Assembly (NCBI RefSeq): GCF_035918235.1
Contig: NZ_CP109485.1
Coordinates: 5,501,001 to 5,565,000, forward strand
Direction: 5' to 3'
Origin: Streptomyces sp. NBC_01445
GTDB taxonomy: Bacteria; Actinomycetota; Actinomycetes; Streptomycetales; Streptomycetaceae
Length of the DNA: 64,000 nucleotides
The translations under genes and the position numbers were made by a program. The notes under the pieces are model-generated. The model saw only the letters and a list, made by a program, of their open reading frames with translations. It was not told where the DNA came from and searched no databases. This document shows, in pieces, positions 19,350-28,729 of the stretch (position 1 is the first letter of the stretch; each line of letters starts with the position of its first letter).

Positions 19350-20441
19350 TCAGCGGCGGCGGGCCTCCGCCATGCGCTGCTCGGCGATCCGGTCGGCCGC
19401 GGCGGCCGGCGGAATCCCGTCCGCCTTCGCACGAGCGAATATGGCCAGCGTCGTGTCGAAGATCTTCGTCGCCTTGGCCTTGCACCGGTCGAAGTCGAAG
19501 CCGTGCAGCTCGTCGGCGACCTGGATCACTCCGCCGGCGTTCACGACGTAGTCGGGCGCGTAGAGGATCCCGCGGTCGGCGAGGTCCTTCTCCACGCCCG
19601 GGTGGGCGAGCTGGTTGTTGGCCGCGCCACAGACGATCTTCGCAGTGAGGACGGGGACGGAGTGGTCGTCGAGCGCGCCGCCCAGGGCGCACGGAGCGTA
19701 GATGTCGAGACCCTCGGTACGGATGAGCGTCTCGGTGTCCGCCACGGCCCGGACGGACGGGTGCTTGTCCTGAATCCGGCGTACGGACTCCTCGCGCACG
19801 TCCGTGATCACGACTTCGGCACCGTCCGACAGGAGGTGCTCCACGAGGTGGTGGCCGACCTTGCCGACGCCCGCGACGCCGACCTTGCGGTCGCGCAGCG
19901 TCGGGTCGCCCCACAGGTGCTGGGCGGAGGCCCGCATGCCCTGGAAGACGCCGAAGGCGGTGAGCACGGACGAGTCGCCGGCGCCGCCGTTCTCGGGCGA
20001 GCGCCCGGTCGTCCAGCGGCACTCGCGCGCGACGACGTCCATGTCGGCGACGTAGGTGCCGACGTCGCACGCCGTCACGTAGCGCCCGCCGAGGGAGGCG
20101 ACGAAGCGGCCGTAGGCGAGCAGCAGTTCCTCGCTCTTGATCGTCTCGGGGTCACCGATGATCACGGCCTTGCCGCCGCCGTGGTCGAGGCCGGCCATGG
20201 CGTTCTTGTACGACATCCCGCGCGAGAGGTTCAGGGCGTCGGCGACGGCCTCCGCCTCGCTCGCGTACGGGTAGAAGCGGGTGCCGCCGAGGGCGGGGCC
20301 CAGGGCGGTGCTGTGGATGGCGATGACGGCCTTGAGGCCACTGGCGCGGTCCTGGCAGAGCACGACTTGCTCATGGCCGCCCTGATCCGATCGGAACAGG
20401 GTGTGCAGAACATCGGCAGGGGCGCCGGTTACGTCGGTCAC
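19350..20441 (-). CDS. vdh: Valine (branched-chain amino acid) dehydrogenase
   Basis: A 363-residue NAD-dependent Glu/Leu/Phe/Val dehydrogenase that deaminates valine and related amino acids to 2-oxo acids. This feeds acyl-CoA precursors into polyketide and fatty acid synthesis. The catalytic lysine is K91 in DHGGGKAVI, with the second conserved lysine K79 in SYKNAMAG. The NAD-binding fold shows [11 protein letters not shown]. The start is GTG with GGGAG eight bases upstream. It stands alone, divergent from the gene at 20662. Streptomyces vdh is known to respond to amino acids and glucose, but no operator could be recognised here. Confidence 0.94.
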   Translation of the reverse strand: MTDVTGAPADVLHTLFRSDQGGHEQVVLCQDRASGLKAVIAIHSTALGPALGGTRFYPYASEAEAVADALNLSRGMSYKNAMAGLDHGGGKAVIIGDPETIKSEELLLAYGRFVASLGGRYVTACDVGTYVADMDVVARECRWTTGRSPENGGAGDSSVLTAFGVFQGMRASAQHLWGDPTLRDRKVGVAGVGKVGHHLVEHLLSDGAEVVITDVREESVRRIQDKHPSVRAVADTETLIRTEGLDIYAPCALGGALDDHSVPVLTAKIVCGAANNQLAHPGVEKDLADRGILYAPDYVVNAGGVIQVADELHGFDFDRCKAKATKIFDTTLAIFARAKADGIPPAAAADRIAEQRMAEARRR

Positions 20442-20661
20442 TGTGGTGACTCCCGGTCAAGTAGCGGCGGTTGGAGACGGTGCCCGTACGGGTGGCGGGT
20501 CCCGTTGGGCAAGAGACTAGAGCCTGCGCCGAGCCGCCAGATGCGCAGTGCCGGGGATCACCCTCTCCCGGAGTACTCGCGTGTCCGGCCAGGTGCGATC
20601 AGCTTCGGCCATGGGACGATTTGCAGTGTTTTCCAGGCGCAGGCCGGGGGAGGGAGCAGCC

Positions 20662-21507
20662 GTGCCCAAGGTGTCTTCGGTGACCGTGCCCTACGCGTCG
20701 TATCTACGCGTGTACGAACCCCTCGCGGCGTTCCCCGAGCCCGAGCGGAGCCACTGGGAGCGCTATGCGCAGCGCCGCGAGCGCCCCTCCTACCAGGACG
20801 AACTGCGCCGCTCGCTGGCCGACTTGCTGCCCACCCCGCCGGTGCCCGTGCCGGTCCACGAGAGCGACGACGCGTTCGTCATCGAGACGGACGGTGTGGT
20901 GTGCGTGTGTCCCTGGCGCACGCGACTGCGCGGCTGGCAGGCGCTGGACGAGCTGCCGGGGCGCCTGCCGACCCCCGTGCTGGACGCGGTGCTCCCGCCG
21001 GTGGTCCGCCGGCAGTCCGCCGCGGACTACGAGCGCTGGCTGGCCCGCAACCCCGACGCCCGCCCCTGGATCCGCACGTCCACCTGGCAGATCCCGCTGA
21101 ACTGGTTCGTGCTCGTCGCGGACGAGGAGCGCGAGTACGGCAAGGGGGCCGCGGACGGCGAGGCGCCGGTGCTGCGCTACCGCACGCCGATGGTGCAGGC
21201 GCGCCGCCGGGTCGCGCGGGGGCTTCGCACGCTGCGGGACACGATGGACGAGGGGCCGCTGATCGACGGCCTGGTGGATGTGGGGCGCTGGCTCGAAGAG
21301 TTCCATCCGCGTTCATTCGTCGAACTCGACTACGGCGGCCTGGTGCACGCCTTGTCCGCGGAGGATCTGGATGGTGATCATTCCGCTGCGGACGTGGCGG
21401 AGGGGATCGAGGCGCTGCGGCGCGGTGATGGTGACGGTGCAGAAGCGGCGTACGCGCGGCTGATGGAACGTTGGCGTGCGGTGCGGGACCGGCAGTTCGC
21501 GAACTGA
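20662..21507 (+). CDS. Uncharacterised conserved protein upstream of bldC
   Basis: About 281 residues from the GTG at 20662, which follows GGGGGAGGGAG; the longer frame upstream is not supported. The protein is soluble, with no signal or membrane segment. Features include WERYAQRRERPSYQDELRRSLADLLP near the start, a CVCPWRTRLR motif and WLARNPDARPWIRTSTWQIPLNWFVLVADEER in the middle. The C-terminus is helical. I recognise no catalytic family. Similar genes are found beside bldC in streptomycetes as far as I remember, so the pairing may be functional. Confidence 0.75.
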   Translation: MPKVSSVTVPYASYLRVYEPLAAFPEPERSHWERYAQRRERPSYQDELRRSLADLLPTPPVPVPVHESDDAFVIETDGVVCVCPWRTRLRGWQALDELPGRLPTPVLDAVLPPVVRRQSAADYERWLARNPDARPWIRTSTWQIPLNWFVLVADEEREYGKGAADGEAPVLRYRTPMVQARRRVARGLRTLRDTMDEGPLIDGLVDVGRWLEEFHPRSFVELDYGGLVHALSAEDLDGDHSAADVAEGIEALRRGDGDGAEAAYARLMERWRAVRDRQFAN

Positions 21508-21975
21508 CCGGACAGACGTGCGGGGACGTAGGTCCTGAACCGGGCTTTTGCCTCAAGCGTGATGGACCGCACTTACTTCTCCCTTGCGTCCATCGCCCCC
21601 CCTCGTGCCAAAATAGGACAAGGAGTCCGGGGAGGGCTCCTGCCGGCTGCTTTCGTCCGCGTTCAGCCGGAATCTCAGCATTGCACGCTATGGGGGGTCT
21701 CGTGACTCCTGGCGCCACTGTGACTGATCGTCACAGTGGCGTGACTGTCCGCTATGGCATGGTCCATCGGCTTCCGTCGCTGATGAACACCTGGGAGGGC
21801 AATTCCATCGGTTTGGCCGACGCGGCTGGACGGATGGTGTAGTTGTAGTGCCGAGGACAAGCCGTTCGTCCTATAACCGACTCGACTCGCGTCCGCCATT
21901 TCGGGCAACGCGGGTCAAGGTGCAGAATTTAGAGGAATGAACCGAGAAGGTTCGGTTCTCCCGAGGAGGCCGCTC
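21508..21975 (+). other. Long non-coding leader/promoter region of bldC
   Basis: These 468 bases separate the upstream gene from bldC. They hold a perfect 29-bp palindrome (21713-21741), annotated separately. I found no supported ORF or clear -35/-10 pair. The length, compared with a 207-bp gene, suggests extensive regulation or a long untranslated leader. Confidence 0.5.
21713..21741. repeat. 29-bp perfect palindrome upstream of bldC
   Basis: CGCCACTGTGAC, a five-base centre TGATC, and the exact complement GTCACAGTGGCG. It lies 234 bp before the bldC start. No U-run follows, so it is not an obvious terminator. It could be an operator for a dimeric regulator or a leader-RNA hairpin. Confidence 0.85.
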
Positions 21976-22182
21976 ATGACCGCTCGCACCCCTGATGCCG
22001 AGCCGCTGCTGACCCCGGCTGAGGTCGCCACGATGTTCCGCGTCGACCCGAAGACGGTGACGCGCTGGGCAAAGGCTGGCAAGCTCACGTCGATTCGCAC
22101 GCTCGGCGGGCATCGCCGCTACCGCGAGGCGGAGGTTCGCGCACTGCTCGCGGGCATTCCGCAGCAGCGCAGCGAGGCCTGA
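21976..22182 (+). CDS. bldC: Developmental transcription factor BldC
   Basis: A 68-residue MerR-like DNA-binding protein. The winged-helix motif LLTPAEVATMFRVDPKTVTR and the wing GGHRRYREAEVRALL match BldC as I remember it. BldC controls the timing of aerial development and antibiotic production in Streptomyces. It binds direct repeats cooperatively, in a head-to-tail array rather than as a classic dimer. It lacks the effector domain of true MerR proteins, consistent with its small size. The ATG follows GAGGAGG at good spacing. A classic intrinsic terminator follows 120 bp later. Confidence 0.97.
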   Translation: MTARTPDAEPLLTPAEVATMFRVDPKTVTRWAKAGKLTSIRTLGGHRRYREAEVRALLAGIPQQRSEA

Positions 22183-22304
22183 ACAACTGAATAAAACGGG
22201 CGTTCCGGGCCCTCTAGCCCTTTTCGCGCCCAACCTATAGCTCCACACGACGCGGGTCTGCCCCAACAGGCCCACGCCTGCTCATGCTTCAAGGGTGCGT
22301 CGTC

Positions 22305-22343
22305 GATCGCGCTGGACTCCGCCGGGTCCAGCGCGATTTTTTT
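22305..22343 (+). terminator. Intrinsic terminator downstream of bldC
   Basis: A stem of 11-12 bp (ATCGCGCTGGA and complement) with an 8-10-base loop is followed immediately by seven T residues. This is one of the few hairpins in the window with a real U-tract. Confidence 0.9.
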
Positions 22344-22739
22344 ATGCGCGGATCCGTGCGGGTCGGGCGGCCTGTGGGGTGCCTGTGCGTGGCTTTGTGG
22401 GCGGCCCTGTGGGTCCCTGATGGAGCGCCGGTGACGGTCTGCCGGGGAGCGCCGGCGGGTGCTCGGCGGGTCGCCGGAGAGGTCCGTCGGAGGGGTCGCG
22501 GGGTGAGCCTTCGGGAGTGCCCCGGCGGGTCCTGAGGGTGGTGCAATTGCACATATTAAATTGAGGTGTTGTAGGGCGGGTGTAAGAAACGCTGTTTCCA
22601 AAACTGATCCCGTGATGCCCGTCACACGCTCGAACACTTGTTGCTGGCGAGGCCCTTGGGTTAGAGGGGATTCGCGTGGCGGTGTCCGTCGTTCTCCCCC
22701 AGGCTCCCACCAGTTGGGGCCGCCGTCCGGCGCCTTTGG
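22344..22739. other. Gap between bldC terminator and DUF6274 gene, with AT-rich palindrome
   Basis: No ORF is supported here. GTGCAATTGCAC, a perfect 12-bp palindrome, lies at 22541-22552 and is followed by the AT-rich run ATATTAAATTG. A second small dyad, GAAAC-GCT-GTTTC, lies at 22586-22598. Both neighbouring genes end towards this gap, so these elements do not serve an annotated start. Confidence 0.5.
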
Positions 22740-22940
22740 TCATGCGGTGGAGGGACTTTCGTCCTCCGTGGCCCCCCGGTCCCTCTCGCGGCCTCCTGCG
22801 GGCTCTCTGCCGGGCTCCAGGGCGAGGCGCAGGAGTTGGTGGCAGACGGGGCAGTGCCGGGTCAGATGGCGGTAGCCGGAGGCGGCGGAGAGGTGGGCAC
22901 GCAGCAGAGCGCGCGTCTCGTGCCGGGCGGATGCCGCCAT
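22740..22940 (-). CDS. Small DUF6274-type protein
   Basis: A 66-residue ORF with a strong ribosome-binding site (GGAGGTGACGC directly before the ATG at 22940). The N-terminus MAASARHETRALLRAHLSAA is helical. A conserved-looking RHCPVCHQLLRLAL segment contains a CxxC plus flanking histidines, possibly a metal knuckle. I recall similar short proteins in Streptomyces grouped as DUF6274, with no known role. The tail is polar and low in complexity. It reads towards the bldC terminator and is transcribed in the same direction as the downstream-lying tRNA-Asp and hrpA block. Confidence 0.7.
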   Translation of the reverse strand: MAASARHETRALLRAHLSAASGYRHLTRHCPVCHQLLRLALEPGREPAGGRERDRGATEDESPSTA

Positions 22941-23070
22941 GCGTCACCTCCGGGTCGGGAATCCCTGCTGTCTGAGTACCGGGGGAGCGGGACACAGTCA
23001 AGACGCCCGGGGGCGGGGCGCGGAGGCACGGACGCGCAAGGCCGGGCCTCACGGGCGGGCGCACACACGA

Positions 23071-23106
23071 CTGAGGCCCGCACCCCTTGCGGGATACGGG
23101 CCTCAG
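23071..23106 (-). terminator. Terminator of tRNA-Asp copy 1
   Basis: A 10-bp stem (CTGAGGCCCG and complement) lies 10 bases past the 3' end of the leftward-reading tRNA. Confidence 0.75.
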
Positions 23107-23115
23107 TCTTACGTG

Positions 23116-23190
23116 CGGTCCTGACGGGATTTGAACCCGCGGCCTCCACCTTGACAGGGTGGCGAGCACTCCAAACTGCTCCACAGGACC
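23116..23190 (-). tRNA. tRNA-Asp(GTC), copy 1
   Basis: A 75-nt cloverleaf with acceptor GGTCCTG/CAGGACC, discriminator G, anticodon loop CTGTCAA (GTC) and T-loop TTCAAAT. CCA is not encoded. It is identical to the copy at 28730-28804. Confidence 0.97.
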
Positions 23191-23284
23191 TTGCTTGCGG
23201 CACTTGGTGTTGCTCTGTGCTGCGAGATGAGACTGTACAGCAGCGCAGGCCCGGCGGTCGAACTCACTTAACGTGCTCGGTCCG

Positions 23285-26200
23285 TTACGGCGCTGCGGCG
23301 TCGATCGCCTTCACGATCCGCTTGTCCGAGACGGGGTACGCGGTGCCGAGCGCGTGGGCGAAGTAGCTGACCCGCAGCTCCTCCAGCATCCAGCGGATGT
23401 CCAGGACCTCCTGCGGCACGGGCCGCCCCTGCGGCATCTGTTCGAGCAGCCACGCGTACTCGTCCTGCATCTCGTGGACCTTCTCCATGCGCGACGTGTC
23501 CCGCTGGACGTTCGTCGGCATCTGCGTCAGGCGCCGGTCGGCCGCGACCAGGTAGCGCACCAGGTCGGGCAGGCGCCGCAGGCCGGTGTCCGTGACGAAG
23601 CCGGGGCGGATCAGGGCCGTCAACTGGGTCCGCACGTCCGTGAGGTTGGCGAGCAGCGTCGGGCTCTTCGTGGACTTCAGGCGGCGCTCGCAGGCCTGCC
23701 AGGCGGCGAGCACCTGCTGGACCTGGCCCACCGTCCGTACGGTCGTGTCGACGATCTCGGCGCGCACCTTGTCGTAGAGCTTCCGGTACGACTCCTCGTC
23801 CCAGGCCGGGCCGCCGAAGTCCGCGATGAGCTTGTCGCAGGAGGCCATGGCGCAGTCGTCGAAGAGCGCCTGGACCGTGCCGTGCGGGTTCGCGGACAGG
23901 GCGAGCTTCTGGGGGTTGGTCAGCTTGTCCGAGGCGAACTTGCCCGGGTTGACCGGGATGTTGCGCAGGATCAGCCGGCGCGTGCCCTTCCACATCGCCT
24001 GCTGCTGCTCGGCCTCCGTGTCGAAGAGGCGGACGGAGACCGTGTTCCCGTCGTCGACCAACGCCGGGTACGCCTTGACGGGCTGGCCGGCGCGCCGGGT
24101 CTCGAAGACACGGCTGAGCGTGCCGATCGTCCAGTCCGTGAGGCCCGAGCGCTCCACGGACGCGCCGCCCGAGCGCTCGGCCGTGGCCGCTGCCGCCTGC
24201 GAGATCGCCTTGCGGGCCTTCGGCTTGAGGCGGAGCTTGAGCGCCTCCAGGTCCTTGTCCTCGCCGAGGGTCCTGCGCCGCTCGTCGACGATCCTGAACG
24301 TGATCTTCAAGTGGTCGGGTACGCGGGACAGGTCGAAGTCGTCGGGGGCGACAGGGACGCCGACCATGCGCTGGAGCTCGCGGGCGAGCGTCGTGGGCAG
24401 CGGTTCCTGCAAGGGCACAGCCCGCTCCAGGAACGCCTTCGCATAGTTCGGCGCCGGGACGTAGTGCCGGCGGACCGGCTTGGGCAGGGAGCGGATCAGC
24501 TCCGTGACCACGTCCTCGCGCAGGCCCGGGATCTGCCAGTCGAAGCCCTCGGACGTGACCTGGTTGAGCACCTGGAGCGGTACGTGGACGGTCACACCGT
24601 CCGCGTCCGCACCCGGCTCGAACTGGTACGTCACCCGGAACTTCAGCGGACCCTGGCGCCACGAGTCCGGATAGTCGTCCTTGGTGATGGCCTCCGCCGA
24701 CTCGCGGATGAGCATCGAGCGCTCGAAGTCGAGGAGTTCGGGCTCGTCCTGCTTCTTGTGCTTCCACCAGCTGTCGAAGTGGGCGCCCGAGACGACATGG
24801 TCCGGGACCCGCTGGTCGTAGAAGTCGAAGAGCGTCTCGTCGTCGACGACGATGTCGCGGCGGCGGGCACGGTGCTCCAGCTCCTCGACCTCGGTGAGCA
24901 GCCTGCGGTTGTCCGAGAAGAACTTGTGGTGCGTGCGCCAGTCCCCCTCGACGAGCGCGTTCCTGATGAACAGCTCGCGGCTCACCTCGGGGTCGATGCG
25001 CCCGTAGTTCACCTTGCGCTGGGCGACGAGCGGGACGCCGTACAGCGTCACCTTCTCGTACGCCATCACGGCCGACTGGTCCTTCTCCCAGTGCGGCTCG
25101 CTGTACGTGCGCTTGAGGAGGTGTTCGGCGAGGGGCTCGACCCACTCCGGCTCGATCTTCGCGTTGACGCGGGCCCACAGCCGCGACGTCTCGACGAGCT
25201 CGGCGGACATGATGAAGCGCGGGGGCTTCTTGAAGAGGGCGGAGCCGGGGAAGACGGCGAACTTGGCGTTGCGCGCGCCCAGGTACTCGTTCCGCCCGCC
25301 GCGTTGCTTGGGGTCCTTGTCCGTGGACTCCTTCACGTCCTTCATCCCGATGTGGGAGAGCAGGCCGGCGAGCAGCGAGATGTGGACCTGCTGGTCGGGG
25401 GCGTCAGCACCCGCCGAAGGCTCCTCCAGATGAAGGCCCATCTGCTTGGCGACCGTACGCAGCTGCGTATAGATGTCCTGCCACTCGCGGATGCGCAGGA
25501 AGTTCAGGTACTCCGACTTGCACATGCGGCGGAACGCGGACGAGCCGAGCGTCTTCTGCTGCTCGCGCACATAGCGCCAGAGGTTGAGGAACGCCAGGAA
25601 GTCGGACGTCTCGTCCTTGAAGCGGGCGTGCTGCTGGTCCGCCTGCGCCTGCTTGTCGCTGGGGCGCTCGCGCGGGTCCTGGATGGACAGCGCGGCCGCG
25701 ATCACCATGACCTCGCGCACACAGCCGTTCTTGTCGGCCTCCAGGACCATCCGGGCCAGGCGCGGGTCCACCGGCAGCTGGGCGAGCTTGCGGCCCTGCT
25801 CGGTGAGGCGTTTACGGACGTCCTTCTCCGCCGGGTTCAGCGCGCCCAGCTCCTGGAGGAGCTGCACGCCGTCGCGGATGTTGCGGTGGTCCGGCGGGTC
25901 GATGAAGGGGAACTTCTCGATGTCGCCGAGCCCGGCCGCGGTCATCTGGAGGATGACGGAGGCGAGATTCGTACGGAGGATCTCCGCGTCCGTGAACTCG
26001 GGGCGGGCGACGAAGTCGTCCTCCGAGTACAGGCGGATGCAGATGCCGTCCGACGTACGGCCGCAGCGGCCCTTGCGCTGGTTGGCGCTGGCCTGGCTGA
26101 TCGCCTCGATGGGCAGGCGCTGCACCTTCGTGCGGTGCGAGTACCGAGAGATGCGGGCGGTGCCAGGGTCGATCACGTACTTGATGCCGGGGACGGTCAG

Positions 26201-27280
26201 CGAGGTCTCCGCGACGTTCGTCGCGAGGACGATGCGGCGGAGCGAGCCCGAGGGGCGCTGGAAGACGCGGTGCTGCTCCGCGTGCGACAGGCGCGCGTAG
26301 AGCGGCAGGACCTCGGTGAACCGGAACTTCTTCTTCTCCAGCGCGTCCGCCGTGTCGCGGATCTCGCGCTCCCCGGACAGGAAGACGAGGATGTCGCCCT
26401 TGCCCTCGCCCTGGAGCTCCTCCACGGCGTCCGTGATCGCGGTGATCTGATCCCGGTCGGCGTCGTCCGAATCCTCTTCGAGCAGGGGTCTGTAGCGCAC
26501 CTCGACCGGATACGTACGGCCGCTGACCTCGACGATCGGGGCGTCACCGAAGTGGCGGGAGAAGCGCTCGGGGTCGATCGTCGCCGACGTGATGACGACC
26601 TTCAGGTCCGGGCGCCTGGGCAGCAGCTGCGCCAGATAACCGAGCAGGAAGTCGATGTTCAGGGACCGCTCGTGGGCCTCGTCGATGATGATCGTGTCGT
26701 ACGCGCGCAGCTCGCGGTCCGTCTGGATCTCGGCGAGCAGGATGCCGTCCGTCATCAGCTTCACGAACGTGGCGTCCGGGCTGACCTGGTCCGTGAAGCG
26801 GACCTTCCAGCCGACGGCCTCGCCCAGCGGGGTGTCCATCTCGTCGGCGATCCGCTCGGCGACCGTGCGGGCCGCGAGCCGGCGGGGCTGGGTGTGCCCG
26901 ATCATGCCGCGCACGCCGCGGCCGAGCTCGAGGCAGATCTTGGGGATCTGGGTCGTCTTGCCGGAGCCGGTCTCGCCCGCGACGATCACGACCTGGTGGT
27001 CGCGGATCGCGTCGGCGATCTCGTCCTTCTTCTGGCTGACGGGGAGCTGCTCGGGATACGTGATCTCGAGCGCCTCGTACCGGCCGCGGCGCTGCGCCGT
27101 CCGGGCCTCGGCCTTCTCGGCCTCCGCCTCGATCTCGGCGAGCACGGCGGCCCGGGCTTCGGGCTTGCGGATGCGGCGCGCGCCTTCGAGCCTGCGGCCG
27201 AGCCGGTGCGCATCGCGCAGGGACAGCTCGGACAGGCGCTGGGCGAGGGTGCCGAGGACGGGGGCAGGCTGCGTAGACAT
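23285..27280 (-). CDS. hrpA: ATP-dependent RNA helicase HrpA
   Basis: A 1331-residue DEAH-box helicase of the normal HrpA length. Walker A is GETGSGKT at 102-109, DEAH is at 200-203 and SAT is at 232-234. Helicase motif VI (QRKGRCGRTSDG) follows. After the two RecA-like domains come the helicase-associated HA2/OB region and the long HrpA-specific C-terminal domain. HrpA proteins process mRNA and rescue stalled or collided ribosomes in other bacteria. The start ATG at 27280 precedes MSTQPAPVLGTLAQRLSELS. It is divergent from the membrane protein at 27402. The block of the two genes is flanked by identical tRNA-Asp genes. Confidence 0.97.
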   Translation of the reverse strand: MSTQPAPVLGTLAQRLSELSLRDAHRLGRRLEGARRIRKPEARAAVLAEIEAEAEKAEARTAQRRGRYEALEITYPEQLPVSQKKDEIADAIRDHQVVIVAGETGSGKTTQIPKICLELGRGVRGMIGHTQPRRLAARTVAERIADEMDTPLGEAVGWKVRFTDQVSPDATFVKLMTDGILLAEIQTDRELRAYDTIIIDEAHERSLNIDFLLGYLAQLLPRRPDLKVVITSATIDPERFSRHFGDAPIVEVSGRTYPVEVRYRPLLEEDSDDADRDQITAITDAVEELQGEGKGDILVFLSGEREIRDTADALEKKKFRFTEVLPLYARLSHAEQHRVFQRPSGSLRRIVLATNVAETSLTVPGIKYVIDPGTARISRYSHRTKVQRLPIEAISQASANQRKGRCGRTSDGICIRLYSEDDFVARPEFTDAEILRTNLASVILQMTAAGLGDIEKFPFIDPPDHRNIRDGVQLLQELGALNPAEKDVRKRLTEQGRKLAQLPVDPRLARMVLEADKNGCVREVMVIAAALSIQDPRERPSDKQAQADQQHARFKDETSDFLAFLNLWRYVREQQKTLGSSAFRRMCKSEYLNFLRIREWQDIYTQLRTVAKQMGLHLEEPSAGADAPDQQVHISLLAGLLSHIGMKDVKESTDKDPKQRGGRNEYLGARNAKFAVFPGSALFKKPPRFIMSAELVETSRLWARVNAKIEPEWVEPLAEHLLKRTYSEPHWEKDQSAVMAYEKVTLYGVPLVAQRKVNYGRIDPEVSRELFIRNALVEGDWRTHHKFFSDNRRLLTEVEELEHRARRRDIVVDDETLFDFYDQRVPDHVVSGAHFDSWWKHKKQDEPELLDFERSMLIRESAEAITKDDYPDSWRQGPLKFRVTYQFEPGADADGVTVHVPLQVLNQVTSEGFDWQIPGLREDVVTELIRSLPKPVRRHYVPAPNYAKAFLERAVPLQEPLPTTLARELQRMVGVPVAPDDFDLSRVPDHLKITFRIVDERRRTLGEDKDLEALKLRLKPKARKAISQAAAATAERSGGASVERSGLTDWTIGTLSRVFETRRAGQPVKAYPALVDDGNTVSVRLFDTEAEQQQAMWKGTRRLILRNIPVNPGKFASDKLTNPQKLALSANPHGTVQALFDDCAMASCDKLIADFGGPAWDEESYRKLYDKVRAEIVDTTVRTVGQVQQVLAAWQACERRLKSTKSPTLLANLTDVRTQLTALIRPGFVTDTGLRRLPDLVRYLVAADRRLTQMPTNVQRDTSRMEKVHEMQDEYAWLLEQMPQGRPVPQEVLDIRWMLEELRVSYFAHALGTAYPVSDKRIVKAIDAAAP

Positions 27281-27401
27281 ACGTCCTTCAGGATCTCACC
27301 TCCGGGAAACGGGTGGCGAATGGTTTTGACGTGGGCCGGTATCAGTGGAGACCGGGGCGTTTGCCGCTGAAGGTCCGATACGGGTGTTTTAACGTGTCCA
27401 T

Positions 27402-28502
27402 ATGTCTGAGCCGAGCGACGACGATCACGATCACGGCGCACACGACCACGGCGCGCACGGGCGCGTGCCGACGCGCGGGGAGCGCTGGGAGGACTTCAAG
27501 AAGTCGCCGTTCCTGCCCGCGACCGTCCTCGTGTTCATCATCGCGGCCGCCGCGGGCCTCTTCGCGGGGTCGTACACCTACACGATGGCGAACCCGACGC
27601 CGCACCGGATTCCCACGGCGGTGGTGGGCGCGGCGAACGCGAAGCACGGCGGGGCGGCGTTCCTGGCCGGCATGGAGAAGGCGCTGAACGCGTCCCTCGA
27701 AGTGCATCTGTACGACAGCGTCGCGGCGGCCGCCGAGGGCGTGGACCAGCAGAAAGTCTTCGCGATCCTCGACGTACGGCACGGGGACCGCGTCGCGCTC
27801 AAGGTCTCGGGAGCCTCCGGCGCCTCGGTGGCGCAGGTCCTCGCCGAGACCACCCCGCAGGTCGGCGCCGCACTCGGGGTCCCGGTCACCGTGACCGACA
27901 TCAAACCGCTTCAGAAGGGCGACCCGCGCGGCCTCGCGATCTTCTACATCTCGCTGGCTGCCGTCATCATCGGCTTCGTCGGCGCGATCCAGCTGAGCGT
28001 TCAAGCGAGCGCCCTCAATCCGCTGGAGCGCATCGCCTACACCGCGGTGTACGCGATGCTCGGGGGCTTCGTGATCGCGGCGGTCGTGGACTGGTGGCTG
28101 GGCGCGCTCGATCTGCCGTTCGCCGAGTCCTGGGCCATCCTCGCGCTGACGATGTTCACGTCGGGGATGGTCTTCACGATGTTCAACACGCTGGTCGGCC
28201 GCTGGGCGATGATCCCGACCTGGGGGCTGATGGTGCTCCTCGGCAACCCGTCGTCGGGCGGCGCGGTGTCGTGGCCGCTGCTGCCGTCGGCGCTCGGCCG
28301 CATCGGGCGGTGGCTGCCGCCGGGCGGCTCCGTGAACGCGCAGCACACGGCCGTGTACTTCGGCGGGCACCAGCACGTGTTCCCGTTCCTGGTCCTCACG
28401 GCATGGGCCCTGCTGTCGACCACGATCTTCTGGGTCTGGCGCCACCGCCACCCGGGCGGCCGAACGACGGAACCGGCCCATGTGGGGGCGCCGGGGGCGT
28501 GA
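27402..28502 (+). CDS. YhgE/ABC-2-like integral membrane protein
   Basis: A 366-residue membrane protein. A His/Asp-rich N-terminus (DDDHDHGAHDHGAHG) could bind metal. The first helix (LPATVLVFIIAAAAGLFAG) is followed by an extracellular domain of about 125 residues with IPTAVVGAANAKHGG. A cluster of five helices closes the protein. This layout, with one helix, an outside domain and a C-terminal helix bundle, matches YhgE/Pip or SNG1-like ABC-2-type proteins. It may export lipids or peptides or act as a scaffold, but no ATPase gene is adjacent. A hairpin follows at 28532. Confidence 0.8.
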   Translation: MSEPSDDDHDHGAHDHGAHGRVPTRGERWEDFKKSPFLPATVLVFIIAAAAGLFAGSYTYTMANPTPHRIPTAVVGAANAKHGGAAFLAGMEKALNASLEVHLYDSVAAAAEGVDQQKVFAILDVRHGDRVALKVSGASGASVAQVLAETTPQVGAALGVPVTVTDIKPLQKGDPRGLAIFYISLAAVIIGFVGAIQLSVQASALNPLERIAYTAVYAMLGGFVIAAVVDWWLGALDLPFAESWAILALTMFTSGMVFTMFNTLVGRWAMIPTWGLMVLLGNPSSGGAVSWPLLPSALGRIGRWLPPGGSVNAQHTAVYFGGHQHVFPFLVLTAWALLSTTIFWVWRHRHPGGRTTEPAHVGAPGA

Positions 28503-28531
28503 CCCTGTCGGGTGACTGCGCCCGGATACGC

Positions 28532-28560
28532 CGAAAGCCCCGTCGGAGACAGGGCTTTCG
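28532..28560 (+). terminator. Terminator of the membrane-protein gene
   Basis: A 9-bp stem (CGAAAGCCC and complement) encloses an 11-base loop, 30 bp after the stop. Confidence 0.7.
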
Positions 28561-28598
28561 GACGGTGGCTCAAGCGGTGTTCCGCTGGGAAGACGCAA

Positions 28599-28624
28599 CA
28601 GGCCCCGTCCGGGGACGGGGCCTG
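28599..28624. terminator. Terminator of the Glu-Asp-Phe tRNA operon
   Basis: A stem of about 11 bp (CAGGCCCCGTC and complement) with a small G-rich loop lies 8 bases beyond the tRNA-Phe 3' end. Confidence 0.75.
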
Positions 28625-28631
28625 AATCTTG

Positions 28632-28705
28632 TGGCTGGGGCCGGGATCGAACCGGCGACCTATCGCTTTTCAGGCGATCGCTCGTACCAACTGAGCTACC
28701 CAGCC
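28632..28705 (-). tRNA. tRNA-Phe(GAA)
   Basis: A 74-nt cloverleaf with acceptor GGCTGGG/CCCAGCC, anticodon loop CTGAAAA (GAA) and T-stem GCCGG/CCGGC. It is last in a leftward Glu-Asp-Phe operon. Confidence 0.96.
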
Positions 28706-28729
28706 ACGCGGTTCGCGAACGAATCGCAG

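Noticed and set aside
23273..27370. Plus-strand open frame of about 1365 codons across hrpA
   Set aside because: It is the mirror of the HrpA coding sequence, with a non-protein-like composition.
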